Assembly: GCF_003387615.1 (NCBI RefSeq)
Contig: NZ_QUNS01000011.1
Span: 1 to 64,000, forward strand
Length of the DNA stretch: 64,000 nucleotides
From: Tenacibaculum gallaicum
GTDB lineage: Bacteria; Bacteroidota; Bacteroidia; Flavobacteriales; Flavobacteriaceae
Reading direction: 5' to 3'
Shown: piece by piece, positions 15,242 through 26,000 of the stretch
Layout of the letters: each line of letters starts with the position of its first letter
Numbering within the stretch: the stretch's first letter is position 1
The notes under the pieces: generated by a model
Databases searched by the model: none
What the model saw: only the letters and a program-made list of their open reading frames with translations
What the model was told of the DNA's origin: nothing
Position numbers and translations under genes: made by a program

Positions 15242-18200
15242 TTAAATTTGTTTAAAATCAACATAATAAACTTTCATTGCCTTTTCAACCCCGTTTTCAT
15301 TATAATAAATCAACTTATGTTGACCATTTTCCATAACAGGAATTGGTTCTCCTGTCTGTTCAAGCCTACTTGGACTTAACAACACCTCGTCTTGAACTTG
15401 AATGCTTACAGGCTCATTAGCATGTCTGCTTGGTCCTAAATTTGCTCCCCAGTCAGACAAATCATCTATATAAACTCCATCTTTACTAACAATGCGTTGA
15501 ATAACAGCCACTTTTTCTCCATCTCCAGCCCACTTAACAGTCAATTTTGTAAATCCTTCTGCAACAGTCTGTTTCGTTGTTGTTGATATAAAACTATCAT
15601 ATTCTATATTCTTTCCTACGCCATTTACAAATTTACTTTCAAAATCAGATTTAGTAAAAGTTTTTCCACTTACTACTGTCTTTCCTTTAAAGTCTCTCGA
15701 TGAAATTTTTCTCAATTCTTCTAAGCATTCTTTCACGTGTATAAATCCTTTCTCAGCGTATTCTCCCAAGAAGGATTTATTATAACGCATAGGCACATTA
15801 ATAAAATCTCCTTTTCTTGTGAAAGCTTGTATAGAAGCTAATTGGATATCTGTTGCTTTTCCAGTTGGGAGTATAAGACCTGCACTTTTTAGATCTTCAA
15901 TAGTAGTCAAGGAATACTTCATACCTGGTGTTACTTTCCAATAATTATACCATCCATACTTACCTGAAAAATCCTCAATACTACTTATTGCCTTATCAAA
16001 AGTACCTAACTTTTCGTTTCTCTTTAAATCTCTATACCCTCGAACAACTTCCGCAAAGTCAAACTCATCTAATTTATTCATAAACTCAAGTACTTCTGGG
16101 TTACTTCTTTTTATTGTTTTTTCAAAGATTCTTAACTCCTCATTATTCAGATATTGCTTAACTCTTGAACTCCCTAAATGACTTCTTAATTTTGTATAGC
16201 TAGCCAAATTAGCCTCTTGTGCTATTCTTCTATAACCAAGCTCCTCATTTTTCTTTAATAAATCTTCATCAGGAGTTTCTCCTTTCTTCACTAATTTTAC
16301 ATCGTCTCCATCAGGTATTACTTTTTTCTTTTGTAAAATACCATCTACATATCGTGCTACTTCATCTCCTTTATCATCAATACTATTAATTACTTTTACA
16401 TCACCTGCTTTAATTCCACTAAATTTAATTGGTAAATCTTTAGGAAAAATTCCATCTACTTCTTTTAGCCCATTTATTAGTTTTTGCTTACTTGCAGAAC
16501 TTCCCTCATTTAATAATTTATTTAAACCATCGAATGAAGATAGACTCAAATATTCAAATCTTGAATGAACTTTTTTAAGTATTATTAAGTTTTCTGGTTT
16601 CGATCTTATTATTGGTGATTTACTTAATGAAGACCAAGCTGATAACAATTCTATATCATTAAAATCTATTCCTTTATTAAGTAAGTTATCAAAGTCACCC
16701 CTTAAGCGATTTAAATCATTTATTCCTTCACTATCAACTCTTGCTGATATTTTATCTAACTTATTAAGAATATCACCTTCTTCTAATTTATTTATCCAGT
16801 TTTTAAAATTAGCGTATTCAGAATTAGTTCCTAACTTTTCTATTAAACTCTTTTTTAACAAATCTGTGAAACTTTCTTTTTTAGATAAAATCTTTTGAGC
16901 AGTTTGCAACTCTTCATTTATCAAGTCTGGGATTTCTTCTTCTAATTTCTTAATAGAGTTCTTCACATCTTTGGATATAGCTTTTATCTGTTCTTCAGCT
17001 AATTCAGCTGATGCCTCTTTTAATGATTTTTCGAAAATTTCAAAAAACTCATCTTCTCCATATGTTTTTATAGCTGCATATCCTCTTGCTATCTGTCTCT
17101 TTGTGGTTATAGCTGTTAGCCCTGTTATATCAGCTGCCGATTTAGCTAAAAATACATAACCGATAGCATCCCATCCTGACTTAAAATAATCTTTAAACTC
17201 TTTATTATCCGTTTTATCATCAATCTTCTCATATATGAGATTAACTACAGGTGTGGAAAAAGTATAACCTAAGTCTGATATAGCCCAATAAGCTACACCC
17301 ATTTGGCCTGCCGCTCTTGCTGCAGCCACCTCGCCAAAGCTCATTACAGTACCTACAATAGTAATGGTATTGATACCCCAATTTTCAAATGATTGAGTAC
17401 TCTTCTTTTCTTGCAAATACGGTAAAAATACCGCTGGAACCTTAATCGCTTTACCACACCATTGTACATCTGGTGAGCCACACATAAAAGTAGGTAGAAT
17501 GTTTGTATTTTCAATTATTGTTAATGTGACAAAATCATTAAATGGATGTAATTCAAGATTTTCATATTTATATTTTTCACATCCTGTCTCTACTCTTTCT
17601 CCATGTCTATTTACTGTGTATTGCTTTTCTAGACACTCTCCTGTAACATATACTTTATCACCCTTATAATCAAATTCAAAATCACTACCTGAAACCATAT
17701 AGTTTAATAAGAAGCTACTATTCTTAACTCCCCATTTTATAGGTAATAAAGAATTCGTTTCTGAATTTGTTTCAAGTGCAAAATTTGTGAATCTTAAAAT
17801 TAATTCTGTGAAATTATCTTTCCCAAAATAATCATCTATTTTCTTAAATAAATTTTCATATAAAAATTTATTATCTACTTTATAAGTATCACTAACTAAG
17901 CCTTCTAAAAACTTTTGAATTTGCTTTTTCTCTTTTTTATTATTTACAGATTTAATAACCTTTAAAGCTAATGCTTCAATGTTATAATTTCCCCCAAACC
18001 AATAACCTCCTACAAAACCTTTTGTCATTATTGCTAACATTGAAAGTTTTTCTTGTGCTGTTAGGTTTTCTAATTGAGTTAAAGATAAGTTATAAGCTAC
18101 TCTTAAAAGAGCTTCTTTATCTGAGCTTGTAGTAATTATCGCCTTAGCTGCAAAATAGTAATCTAAATATCTTTTATATGCTTCATAAAAAGCTTTATAA

Positions 18201-21200
18201 GCCTCTAAATCATTTTTCCAAGTTCCCTCGTCATAAAACTTTTTTTGCCATGCTAAAAGATTATCATATCCTTTTTCAGAAAATTCATCAAAAAAACTTG
18301 TATCTGCCTCTGGGTCACAAATTAAATCTGATATATCTCTAACTACTTGCAATATTTCTTCGTCATTAACACTAGCGTGTAGTTCGAAAAATTCTTTTCC
18401 TTTATCACAAAAATTACAAGCTGTAGGAGATTCTATTACGTTTTTAGTAATTTTTGTCGCTCCTTCAGTATAATTTTTTGATGTTAATGACTCTTCATTT
18501 CCTCCACTATTCCATTTCCCAGATGTTGTATTGTTTAATGTTGCTTTATATAAATTAATTCCACAAGGTTCATTATTTAACTTACCTAAATAAACATCTA
18601 CATTCGATTTTGGGAAAGAAGACATAACGGAGAAGTTATCTTGGTAAACATTTTCTTCCCATTCCTTATAAGTAGAGACATTAAAACTTTTTAAATAACC
18701 TGCAAAATTTTCTTTTTCAGTCCCTCTATATCTTACTGCAGAAACATATCTTACTTTTTTACCGTTCTCTTCTAATGTAAAAGCAAATAATGTTCCATCA
18801 CCTTTTTTATGAAAAGTAACGTCCATTACCGTACTTGGAAGTGTTATTAACTTACCACTAGAAGAAACAAATGAAACTGTATTTTTATTATAATTATTTA
18901 AATTAGAAATAAATACATTAGGGACTACAACCTTACTGGCATAATACTCATAACTTTCATGCTGTCCTATTTCATCTCCTTGGAACCAGTATAACTGAAT
19001 ACCGGGTGCATGTAGTTTTTGCCAATCCATATGACTAAAAGCGGTACCCGTACCATAACTCATTAAATAATGATTTTCGTTTTTAGCGCTTTCAGCATCG
19101 TACTGATCAAACGGATGCTTTAACCCAAAAATCCCATGCCCTAATTCGTGTGCTGCAACACGACCTGCGTCTTGTTTAGTAAATACAAAACCAAACTGAC
19201 GCTTTAATGGCATAAAGCCATCTAAATCTTTAGTTAAGGTTACTTTTTTATCATCTAAAAAGAACATATAGTATTGGTTCTTGGCTATGGTTCTTCCATT
19301 TTTAAAAGTACTTATAATACTTTTTTCTCCTTCAGTATAGTTAGATAGCATATCGCTATCACCAACATCCAAATTACCTAAACCAAGATTGATAATTTCT
19401 ATCTTAATATTAAAATGTATCCCTGCTTTATTATATATTTCGTTAATTCTATCTCCTACATTACTAACTGAAGCCCCATCTACAGAAACTAAGGTTAAAT
19501 TAATTGTTTGTTGTTGGGCATGCCATACATTCAGTTTTCCTGCAACGGTATATTTTCCTGTAGAATCTTTAGGTTTTACCGTAGCTAAAATTTCTTCTTT
19601 GGCAAACTCAAATTTTCTTTGTAATGGTAAAGTAGCCTCGTTACCCGACCAAGTTGGACTTATTGCTGTTCCTTCTTTAGTTTTAAAAACAATATCATCT
19701 TTAGTTTTTCCATTACTAAAGTGTACAGTCGCTTTTATAATATCTGTTTTATGCTCTGGTAAGTCACTCAACAACTTATATAAAACTGAATAGTCTTCAT
19801 TATCATGTGTCTTGATAAATTCATATTCACTCTTATATTTATCTGACTTAATATGGTCTTGATAAGTATCCGTTCCGTAATATCCAGAAGGATTAAAAGT
19901 TACTCGAACATCTTTAGAAGAAATTTGTTTTACATTTCCTGAACTTGAAATTCCTTCTGTATTATCTACTGTAGGTGTGCCTCCTTCAGCTACTTTACCT
20001 TCAGTTACTTTACCATCTTCATGCACTGTCCACTGATCTCCATTTTTATCGGTAATCGTAACCGGTTTTCCTGTTTCAATTGGTATTGGCTCTCCTACTT
20101 CAGGTATAATTACTACGTTTCCGTTTTCATCAACTTTTACATCCTTTATATCTGTATTGGTCGCATCAAAATTTTCTATATTTCCTCTATCGCCACCTAT
20201 ATCATCAATAATTTCATCAGTATCTATAATTCCTTTCCAGTCTGGGTCGTAATCTGTCTCTACTACTCCATCAATAAGTTCATAACTATTATTTATTTGA
20301 ACATTGTCAAATACGACCTTTATACGCGTATACTTACCTATGTTAACTTTTCCTCCTGTAGCGATGTTTGCCGCATCAATAATTTCTTTGAGGTTCTCTA
20401 AAAAAGGTAGCGTAATATATCCCCAACCACTAAACCTACCATTACTTCCTGTTACTTCACGTGTGGTTACAGGAAAATCTCCTGCAGTGAAAGTTTCATT
20501 GATACCTAATTTTGGTAACGGTTCTTTGTTTGTAATATTAATTTGTGGTGTTAATCCACAATTGTAATATGCAGCTTCATCGTTACTTGGCGTGGTAAAC
20601 TCTTGAATATTAGAATAGGCAAACCCTGATAACTGGGTACACTCACCTCCTACACGAAATTCGTATACGGTAGCAGGCTCTAGATTACGTATTTTACCTT
20701 CATTGGTATAACCATTTACCTCAAACCAATCATCATCTCCAAATCCTTTTTTACGATACTGAATTCTATAACGTACATGTTCTGAACTTTGCCAATTTAC
20801 CTGTACAGATTCTGCTGTTAACGCTTGTGAAATGACAAAGCTTGGTGGTTGACAATCTTCTAAGTATTTAAACCAAAAAATTTCACTATTACCATCGTTT
20901 TTAAATACAGAGGTTTCACTAATTCCATCACTTACAAAAGCACGTACCTGCCAACCGTATATTTTACCTGAAAGTAACTGTGGTGCTTCTGGTCCTACTA
21001 ATAGTGTTGTACTATAGGTATTTGTTTGATAAAAAGGAACTGATGCTAAAAAGTTGGCTTGTGGATTTTGTACATCCCATAATTCTTTTAGTGTAAATTC
21101 ATATTGTACGTTACTTGCATTACTATGACGAGGTGTCCAAGTAAATAATACATTTTGAGGATTCGTTGCATTTACAATATTATCTTTAAACGGTAAGTTT

Positions 21201-21718
21201 AAGATTGGTGGATCGTTTTGTAATAAATATACTGTGGTACAACTTTTACTTGAGAGTTTTCTGTTTGTAAAATAGTCGTACACTTCAAAACAAAAATCAT
21301 ATCCCCCGTTTGGCAACGGTGCATTATACTGCCCAGGTGTGATTCCTACTAAATTATTTAATTGAAAATAAGCTTGTAAATCTACATTCGATAACCTTAA
21401 ATTTATTCCTCCATCTAAATATATAGCGGTTTCTCCTGTAATTACATCACGTGTAGTAATAGAAAGTCCTTGTCCTTCTATATACATTTTTAAACGTATC
21501 CTACGCCCTACTTCGTTTACATCGGTTAATAAGATGTTTGTGTATAATTTTTCACTCGTCGTTGTAGCATAGTCTGACATTTTTAAACTATACGGAGGTA
21601 TTAACTGTGGAGTAACTTGTACGGGATAGGTTTGCGAGTATACTACTGTACTTACAAATACAGTAAAAAGTACCGCTATCTTCTTAAATATATTGCTATC
21701 GTTTGGCTTGATTTTCAT
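15242..21718 (-). CDS. Giant exported polymorphic-toxin-like protein: TANFOR-type N-terminus, metzincin protease, ADP-ribosyltransferase-like tip
   Basis: 2158 residues. A signal peptide (VLFTVFVSTVVYSQ) is followed by a module of the kind annotated TANFOR in Bacteroidota (YPVQVTPQLIPPYSLKMSDY), from memory. A fibronectin III-like domain lies near 285-375. A metzincin zinc site HELGHGIFGLKH (H857, E858, H861, H868) with Met-turn LMSYG near 885 follows, then helical and hydrophobic pre-toxin-like segments near 1440-1500. The last ~190 residues resemble an ADP-ribosyltransferase: DSFISTTT (S2045) like the STS motif and VQDEVLLSP (Q2109, E2111) like the Q/E-x-E motif. The usual Tyr-Arg-Gly position reads VVSG (2015-2018), so the NAD-binding Arg is missing or displaced. 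No T9SS sorting domain is visible. The protease may release the tip. Immunity-like genes follow. Confidence 0.85.
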   Translation of the reverse strand: MKIKPNDSNIFKKIAVLFTVFVSTVVYSQTYPVQVTPQLIPPYSLKMSDYATTTSEKLYTNILLTDVNEVGRRIRLKMYIEGQGLSITTRDVITGETAIYLDGGINLRLSNVDLQAYFQLNNLVGITPGQYNAPLPNGGYDFCFEVYDYFTNRKLSSKSCTTVYLLQNDPPILNLPFKDNIVNATNPQNVLFTWTPRHSNASNVQYEFTLKELWDVQNPQANFLASVPFYQTNTYSTTLLVGPEAPQLLSGKIYGWQVRAFVSDGISETSVFKNDGNSEIFWFKYLEDCQPPSFVISQALTAESVQVNWQSSEHVRYRIQYRKKGFGDDDWFEVNGYTNEGKIRNLEPATVYEFRVGGECTQLSGFAYSNIQEFTTPSNDEAAYYNCGLTPQINITNKEPLPKLGINETFTAGDFPVTTREVTGSNGRFSGWGYITLPFLENLKEIIDAANIATGGKVNIGKYTRIKVVFDNVQINNSYELIDGVVETDYDPDWKGIIDTDEIIDDIGGDRGNIENFDATNTDIKDVKVDENGNVVIIPEVGEPIPIETGKPVTITDKNGDQWTVHEDGKVTEGKVAEGGTPTVDNTEGISSSGNVKQISSKDVRVTFNPSGYYGTDTYQDHIKSDKYKSEYEFIKTHDNEDYSVLYKLLSDLPEHKTDIIKATVHFSNGKTKDDIVFKTKEGTAISPTWSGNEATLPLQRKFEFAKEEILATVKPKDSTGKYTVAGKLNVWHAQQQTINLTLVSVDGASVSNVGDRINEIYNKAGIHFNIKIEIINLGLGNLDVGDSDMLSNYTEGEKSIISTFKNGRTIAKNQYYMFFLDDKKVTLTKDLDGFMPLKRQFGFVFTKQDAGRVAAHELGHGIFGLKHPFDQYDAESAKNENHYLMSYGTGTAFSHMDWQKLHAPGIQLYWFQGDEIGQHESYEYYASKVVVPNVFISNLNNYNKNTVSFVSSSGKLITLPSTVMDVTFHKKGDGTLFAFTLEENGKKVRYVSAVRYRGTEKENFAGYLKSFNVSTYKEWEENVYQDNFSVMSSFPKSNVDVYLGKLNNEPCGINLYKATLNNTTSGKWNSGGNEESLTSKNYTEGATKITKNVIESPTACNFCDKGKEFFELHASVNDEEILQVVRDISDLICDPEADTSFFDEFSEKGYDNLLAWQKKFYDEGTWKNDLEAYKAFYEAYKRYLDYYFAAKAIITTSSDKEALLRVAYNLSLTQLENLTAQEKLSMLAIMTKGFVGGYWFGGNYNIEALALKVIKSVNNKKEKKQIQKFLEGLVSDTYKVDNKFLYENLFKKIDDYFGKDNFTELILRFTNFALETNSETNSLLPIKWGVKNSSFLLNYMVSGSDFEFDYKGDKVYVTGECLEKQYTVNRHGERVETGCEKYKYENLELHPFNDFVTLTIIENTNILPTFMCGSPDVQWCGKAIKVPAVFLPYLQEKKSTQSFENWGINTITIVGTVMSFGEVAAARAAGQMGVAYWAISDLGYTFSTPVVNLIYEKIDDKTDNKEFKDYFKSGWDAIGYVFLAKSAADITGLTAITTKRQIARGYAAIKTYGEDEFFEIFEKSLKEASAELAEEQIKAISKDVKNSIKKLEEEIPDLINEELQTAQKILSKKESFTDLLKKSLIEKLGTNSEYANFKNWINKLEEGDILNKLDKISARVDSEGINDLNRLRGDFDNLLNKGIDFNDIELLSAWSSLSKSPIIRSKPENLIILKKVHSRFEYLSLSSFDGLNKLLNEGSSASKQKLINGLKEVDGIFPKDLPIKFSGIKAGDVKVINSIDDKGDEVARYVDGILQKKKVIPDGDDVKLVKKGETPDEDLLKKNEELGYRRIAQEANLASYTKLRSHLGSSRVKQYLNNEELRIFEKTIKRSNPEVLEFMNKLDEFDFAEVVRGYRDLKRNEKLGTFDKAISSIEDFSGKYGWYNYWKVTPGMKYSLTTIEDLKSAGLILPTGKATDIQLASIQAFTRKGDFINVPMRYNKSFLGEYAEKGFIHVKECLEELRKISSRDFKGKTVVSGKTFTKSDFESKFVNGVGKNIEYDSFISTTTKQTVAEGFTKLTVKWAGDGEKVAVIQRIVSKDGVYIDDLSDWGANLGPSRHANEPVSIQVQDEVLLSPSRLEQTGEPIPVMENGQHKLIYYNENGVEKAMKVYYVDFKQI

Positions 21719-21728
21719 CTGCTTTTTC

Positions 21729-23081
21729 TTATTTAGCTTCTTTTTGAACTTTTATATCAACTACTACGTGTGAGTTTGTACCGTCTTTTACAAACTGCTT
21801 TATTTTTATCGCTCCTTTTCGGTTATCTGACGTTTTAAAAGGTATAACTCTTGGTGTTATCCTATTGTCAAACTCTTTTAATCCTTCATTGGTTTCATCC
21901 ATTGTTAATCCTGCTAGTAACTCGTCATTAGTCATACTATTAAAATCTGCTACCGACAATGAAGTACTACAACTACACGATTCCTGTTTATTTATCAATT
22001 GGGTTGTTTGTGCAGTAGGAATAGAAGAAAAAGCTACGGTTGAAGCTTGATCTGGGCTTACAAATTTATTGTATGAAAAAGATTCATTTAATCCGAAAAA
22101 AACAAGATCTATATCCTTTCCTGTCTCATTAGTAACTTCGCTCTTCGTATATACTTTTCTTGTTTTGGTTGAAAAAAAAGCTCCAATAGCATTCTCTTTA
22201 TGAGCTGTGTTAATTCCTAATTTTACATTTTCTAAACTTCTTAAGTTGGTGTTTTCATATACAGTTATTGCTTTTGAAAATACTTTCTCTTGTTTTCCAT
22301 TACTTGCTTTTAGCTGTAATGTATGAGTTCCTGGTGTTTGAATTTCTATTTCTGGATTTACTGCTGAACTATTTGTTATATTGACTCCTTTAAAAGTCCA
22401 ATTATAACTGGTTGCACTTACACTTTTATTAATTAATGTAACTTTTACCGGAACTTGATAGTCATCATCTTCAAAAGCTACTGCATATTTAAAATCAGCT
22501 GTTAGATAAGGTGCAACTTCTATTGTTTTTTCCTGAGTATAACTTTCCTCTCCATTACCAACTTTTAACCTTATTGTATGTTCTCCTGAAGTAGTAAAAA
22601 CTACATTTTGTGGATGCTCTTCTGTTGATGTTTCGGGGATACCGCCTTCAAAAAACCACTCAAAAGAAGTCGCTCCTTTGGTTTGATTGGTAATATTTAC
22701 TTCAACTGGTGAGTAATTATTTTCTAACACTTCTACATCAAAATCAATAAGAACTGTTGGTTTAACTGTTACTTTTTGAGTTTTCACATCTATACTACCA
22801 TCTCTGTTAGATGCTTCTAGAGTAATTGTATATTCTCCTTCTTTTTTATACCTTATTATTCCTGGATTCTTACTTGACGAACTACTAGGTTCTCCTCCTT
22901 CAAATGTCCAGTTATAAGTATCTGCACCCTCTGTATCATTGAAGATTTTTACTTTTACAGGCACAGTATAATCTTGATTAACTATTTCTGTACTGAAATC
23001 AACAATTACAGGTAAGGCTACTTCATTTACACAAGCACATATACCTAATAGCGTTATTATAAAAAATAAACTCTTTCTCAT
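21729..23081 (-). CDS. Surface lipoprotein with three PKD-like domains
   Basis: The 450-residue protein begins with a lipoprotein signal (FFIITLLGICACVNEV); the Cys after ICA is the likely lipid site. Three PKD-like repeats follow (about residues 25-110, 112-195 and 197-280), each with the YNWTFEGG or FEWFFEGG core and a closing HTLQLKASNG-type strand. The C-terminal ~170 residues are unique, with a CSCS motif. Its ATG overlaps the stop codon of the upstream SprB-repeat gene (TAATG) and it ends 10 bp before the giant toxin-like gene. It probably forms part of the same surface assembly. Confidence 0.85.
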   Translation of the reverse strand: MRKSLFFIITLLGICACVNEVALPVIVDFSTEIVNQDYTVPVKVKIFNDTEGADTYNWTFEGGEPSSSSSKNPGIIRYKKEGEYTITLEASNRDGSIDVKTQKVTVKPTVLIDFDVEVLENNYSPVEVNITNQTKGATSFEWFFEGGIPETSTEEHPQNVVFTTSGEHTIRLKVGNGEESYTQEKTIEVAPYLTADFKYAVAFEDDDYQVPVKVTLINKSVSATSYNWTFKGVNITNSSAVNPEIEIQTPGTHTLQLKASNGKQEKVFSKAITVYENTNLRSLENVKLGINTAHKENAIGAFFSTKTRKVYTKSEVTNETGKDIDLVFFGLNESFSYNKFVSPDQASTVAFSSIPTAQTTQLINKQESCSCSTSLSVADFNSMTNDELLAGLTMDETNEGLKEFDNRITPRVIPFKTSDNRKGAIKIKQFVKDGTNSHVVVDIKVQKEAK

Positions 23082-26000
23082 TACTCAACAATTACTTTTT
23101 GTATTCTCTTTGCTTTTGGAGTTTCTAATAACAATACATATACCCCTGCTGATACATTCATATCGTACAATACTTCATATTCTTTTTGCCCTTTTAGTAG
23201 TTTATCTGCTACAACTGAATTTGCTCCTAAACTAAAAAGACGTAAAGAAATTTCTGACTCTTTTTCTAATTCTATATCTACTGTAAACTTACCTTTGTTA
23301 GGATTTGAATACACTGTAAACTCTTTTACAAATGGATTTATAGTCTCTCCAATGTCTGTTAAATCTCTTGCCTTTAAAACATTTACTGTTTTAGTTGCTA
23401 CTTTTTTGCAATTTCCTTCATTTGAAATTAGAGATATATCATAATTTCCTGGAGCTGGAAAACGTAAAACCAAACCTTCATCAGTTTTTTGTACTATGGT
23501 TACATTTGAAGGAATACTCCACTCAACTTTTTCGCTTATAGGATTAGACACATTAATTAATATAATATCCTCACCCACAAAAGCTTGCGAGGTCATTATC
23601 AATTGTGCATCTATAAGTGTATTTGATTTATGTATTGCGATTTCTTTAGATACCTTACAACCATCATTAGTCGTAATAGTTAATGTATAAGTTCCTTCTT
23701 CAGATAGTAATACCACACTTTCATTGCTTGTAAAACCATTTGTTGAAGTCCACATATATTCTGATACTCCAATCATAGTTACATCATATTCTATTGTTTC
23801 ACCGTAGCAAAGAGTTACTTCACTAGGAACTACATCAAACATGACTTCTTCTGCATTTTTAACTGAAACTTCTTTCTTTGTTTGACAGCCCTTTTGGTCA
23901 GTAACTGTAACTATATACGTCCCAGCACATAATCCAGTTACGTTACTTCCTGTTTGTCCAGTATTCCATGTTACATTATATGGAGCCATACCTCCTTCAA
24001 TACTTAAGTCTATTTCTCCTGTACAACTATCATAACAAACAACATCTTTTACAGTTTCTGTAATAGTTAACGAACTCGCTTTATCTACTGTAAAACTTCC
24101 TGTAGTTTGACAACCATTTGCATCAGTAACTAAAACGAAATAACTTCCTGCTACTACAGTAATTTCTGCTGTTGTTTCACCTGAACTCCATGAATAAGAA
24201 TATGGTGGTGTTCCTCCTTCAACATTTAAACTTATTACTCCGTCATCATTACCAGAACAAGCTACATTTGAAACATCACCTGTAACTTCTAGTACATCAG
24301 GCTGTACTACTGTGAAAATTTCACTAGTATCCTCTATCCCTTTTAAATCGGTTACTTTTACAAAATACTTTCCTGTGGGTAAATTATAAATAACTTGAGA
24401 GTTTCCGATACTATTTCCTGTTACAGCATTAAACCATACATAACTATTTCCACCCACACCTCCTGTAGCTACTGCTTTTAACACTGCCGATATGTCTCCA
24501 TTACATTTAATCGTTTCAACTTGTTCAATTGCAACTATTAATGGATCTGGTTCATCCAAGTTATAAACTTCATTTAACTCACAGCCCTTGGCATCTACTA
24601 CTGTTAAATAATATTTTCCTGTAGGTATATTATTTATTGATGTAGTATTACTTACACTATTGGTCGCTTCATCTTTCCATTCATATGTAAACGGTGCTAC
24701 TCCACCTTCAATATCTACTGATATACTTCCATCTGACAACCCTGCTCCGCTAGGTTCTTCAAAAGTTGTTACTAATACTCTGTATATACTCGGTTGCCTT
24801 ATGGTAATTACTTCTTGTAATTCACATCCATTTCCATCTTTTACAGTTACAGTATAAACTCCTGCTGATAAAGTAGTAACATCTTCAATTGTTTCACCAT
24901 TACTCCATTCGTAAGTATACACTCCTGTACCTCCAGTAACAGAAATATCAATGCTTCCATCATTACCATTGTAACAGGTTACTTCTGTTTTTGTGAAAGT
25001 GATTGCAAGAGGTGGATTTTCTGTTAACTCTTGTTCTTTGTAAGTTGTATTTCCATTAGAGTCGGTAACTACCAATCTATATGTTCCCACTAAAGCTGTT
25101 AAAGAAGTTTCTGTAGCTATAACTTTGGTTAAATCACTACTACTATACCATTGATAGTTATAGTCTTCACCTGATAATACATATCCTCCAATTACTGTTG
25201 AACCAATCGTTCCTGTTTCTCCATTACAAGCTATTGGTTTTGTAACTGCTAAGTTTAGTTCTAATTTGTCAGGTTGAATAAGTGTAAATTCTTTTTCTAC
25301 TGAACAGTTATTAGCGTCAAGAATGGTCATAACATAAGTAGCTGCGTCCAATCCTGTTGGATTACTTAGATTACTGATAACTGTTGTATTTCCTTTTACT
25401 CTTAATTCATAGGTATAAGGGGCAGTTCCTCCTGACACTTCTTCAATGTTAATTTCTCCGTTTGCCGTTTCAAAACCAGTCAAGTTTTTTTGAGAATCTG
25501 TAACTATAGTTAAAGGTGCAGCTGGTTGATTTATTGTAATTGTTCTTTCTATTGGTGGATTTGGACAGTTATTGGTATCTGTAATTACCACTTTATACTC
25601 TCCGGCACTAAGATTTAATATGCTTTTTTCTGTTCCTATTACAGTACTATTTCCAACTTTATACCATTTATAAATGTAAGTATCTGTACCTCCAATTACA
25701 TCTACATCTATACTTCCTGTTGATTCTCCGTAACAAGAAACGTGATTTACAGTTACCTTATTAATTTCAACTTTGGCTGGATCTACTACAATACCTTCAC
25801 TATACGATTTTATATTATTACTATCTGTTATTTCTACACCATAATCTCCTGCTGGTAAACTTCCAATAGTATTATTAGTAGCCCCCGAAATAAATACTTT
25901 TTCTCCACTACTATCTACTTCATACCAGTGATATGTATAAGGAGAAATTCCTCCCTTAACAGCAACTTCCAATTTACCATCGGTATCTCCATTACAATAC

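Noticed and set aside
14878..15264. Longer start (ATG 15264) for the small gene behind the toxin
   Set aside because: The extra nine residues come from the overlapping toxin 3' end; the ATG at 15237, just after the toxin stop, is simpler. It cannot be excluded.
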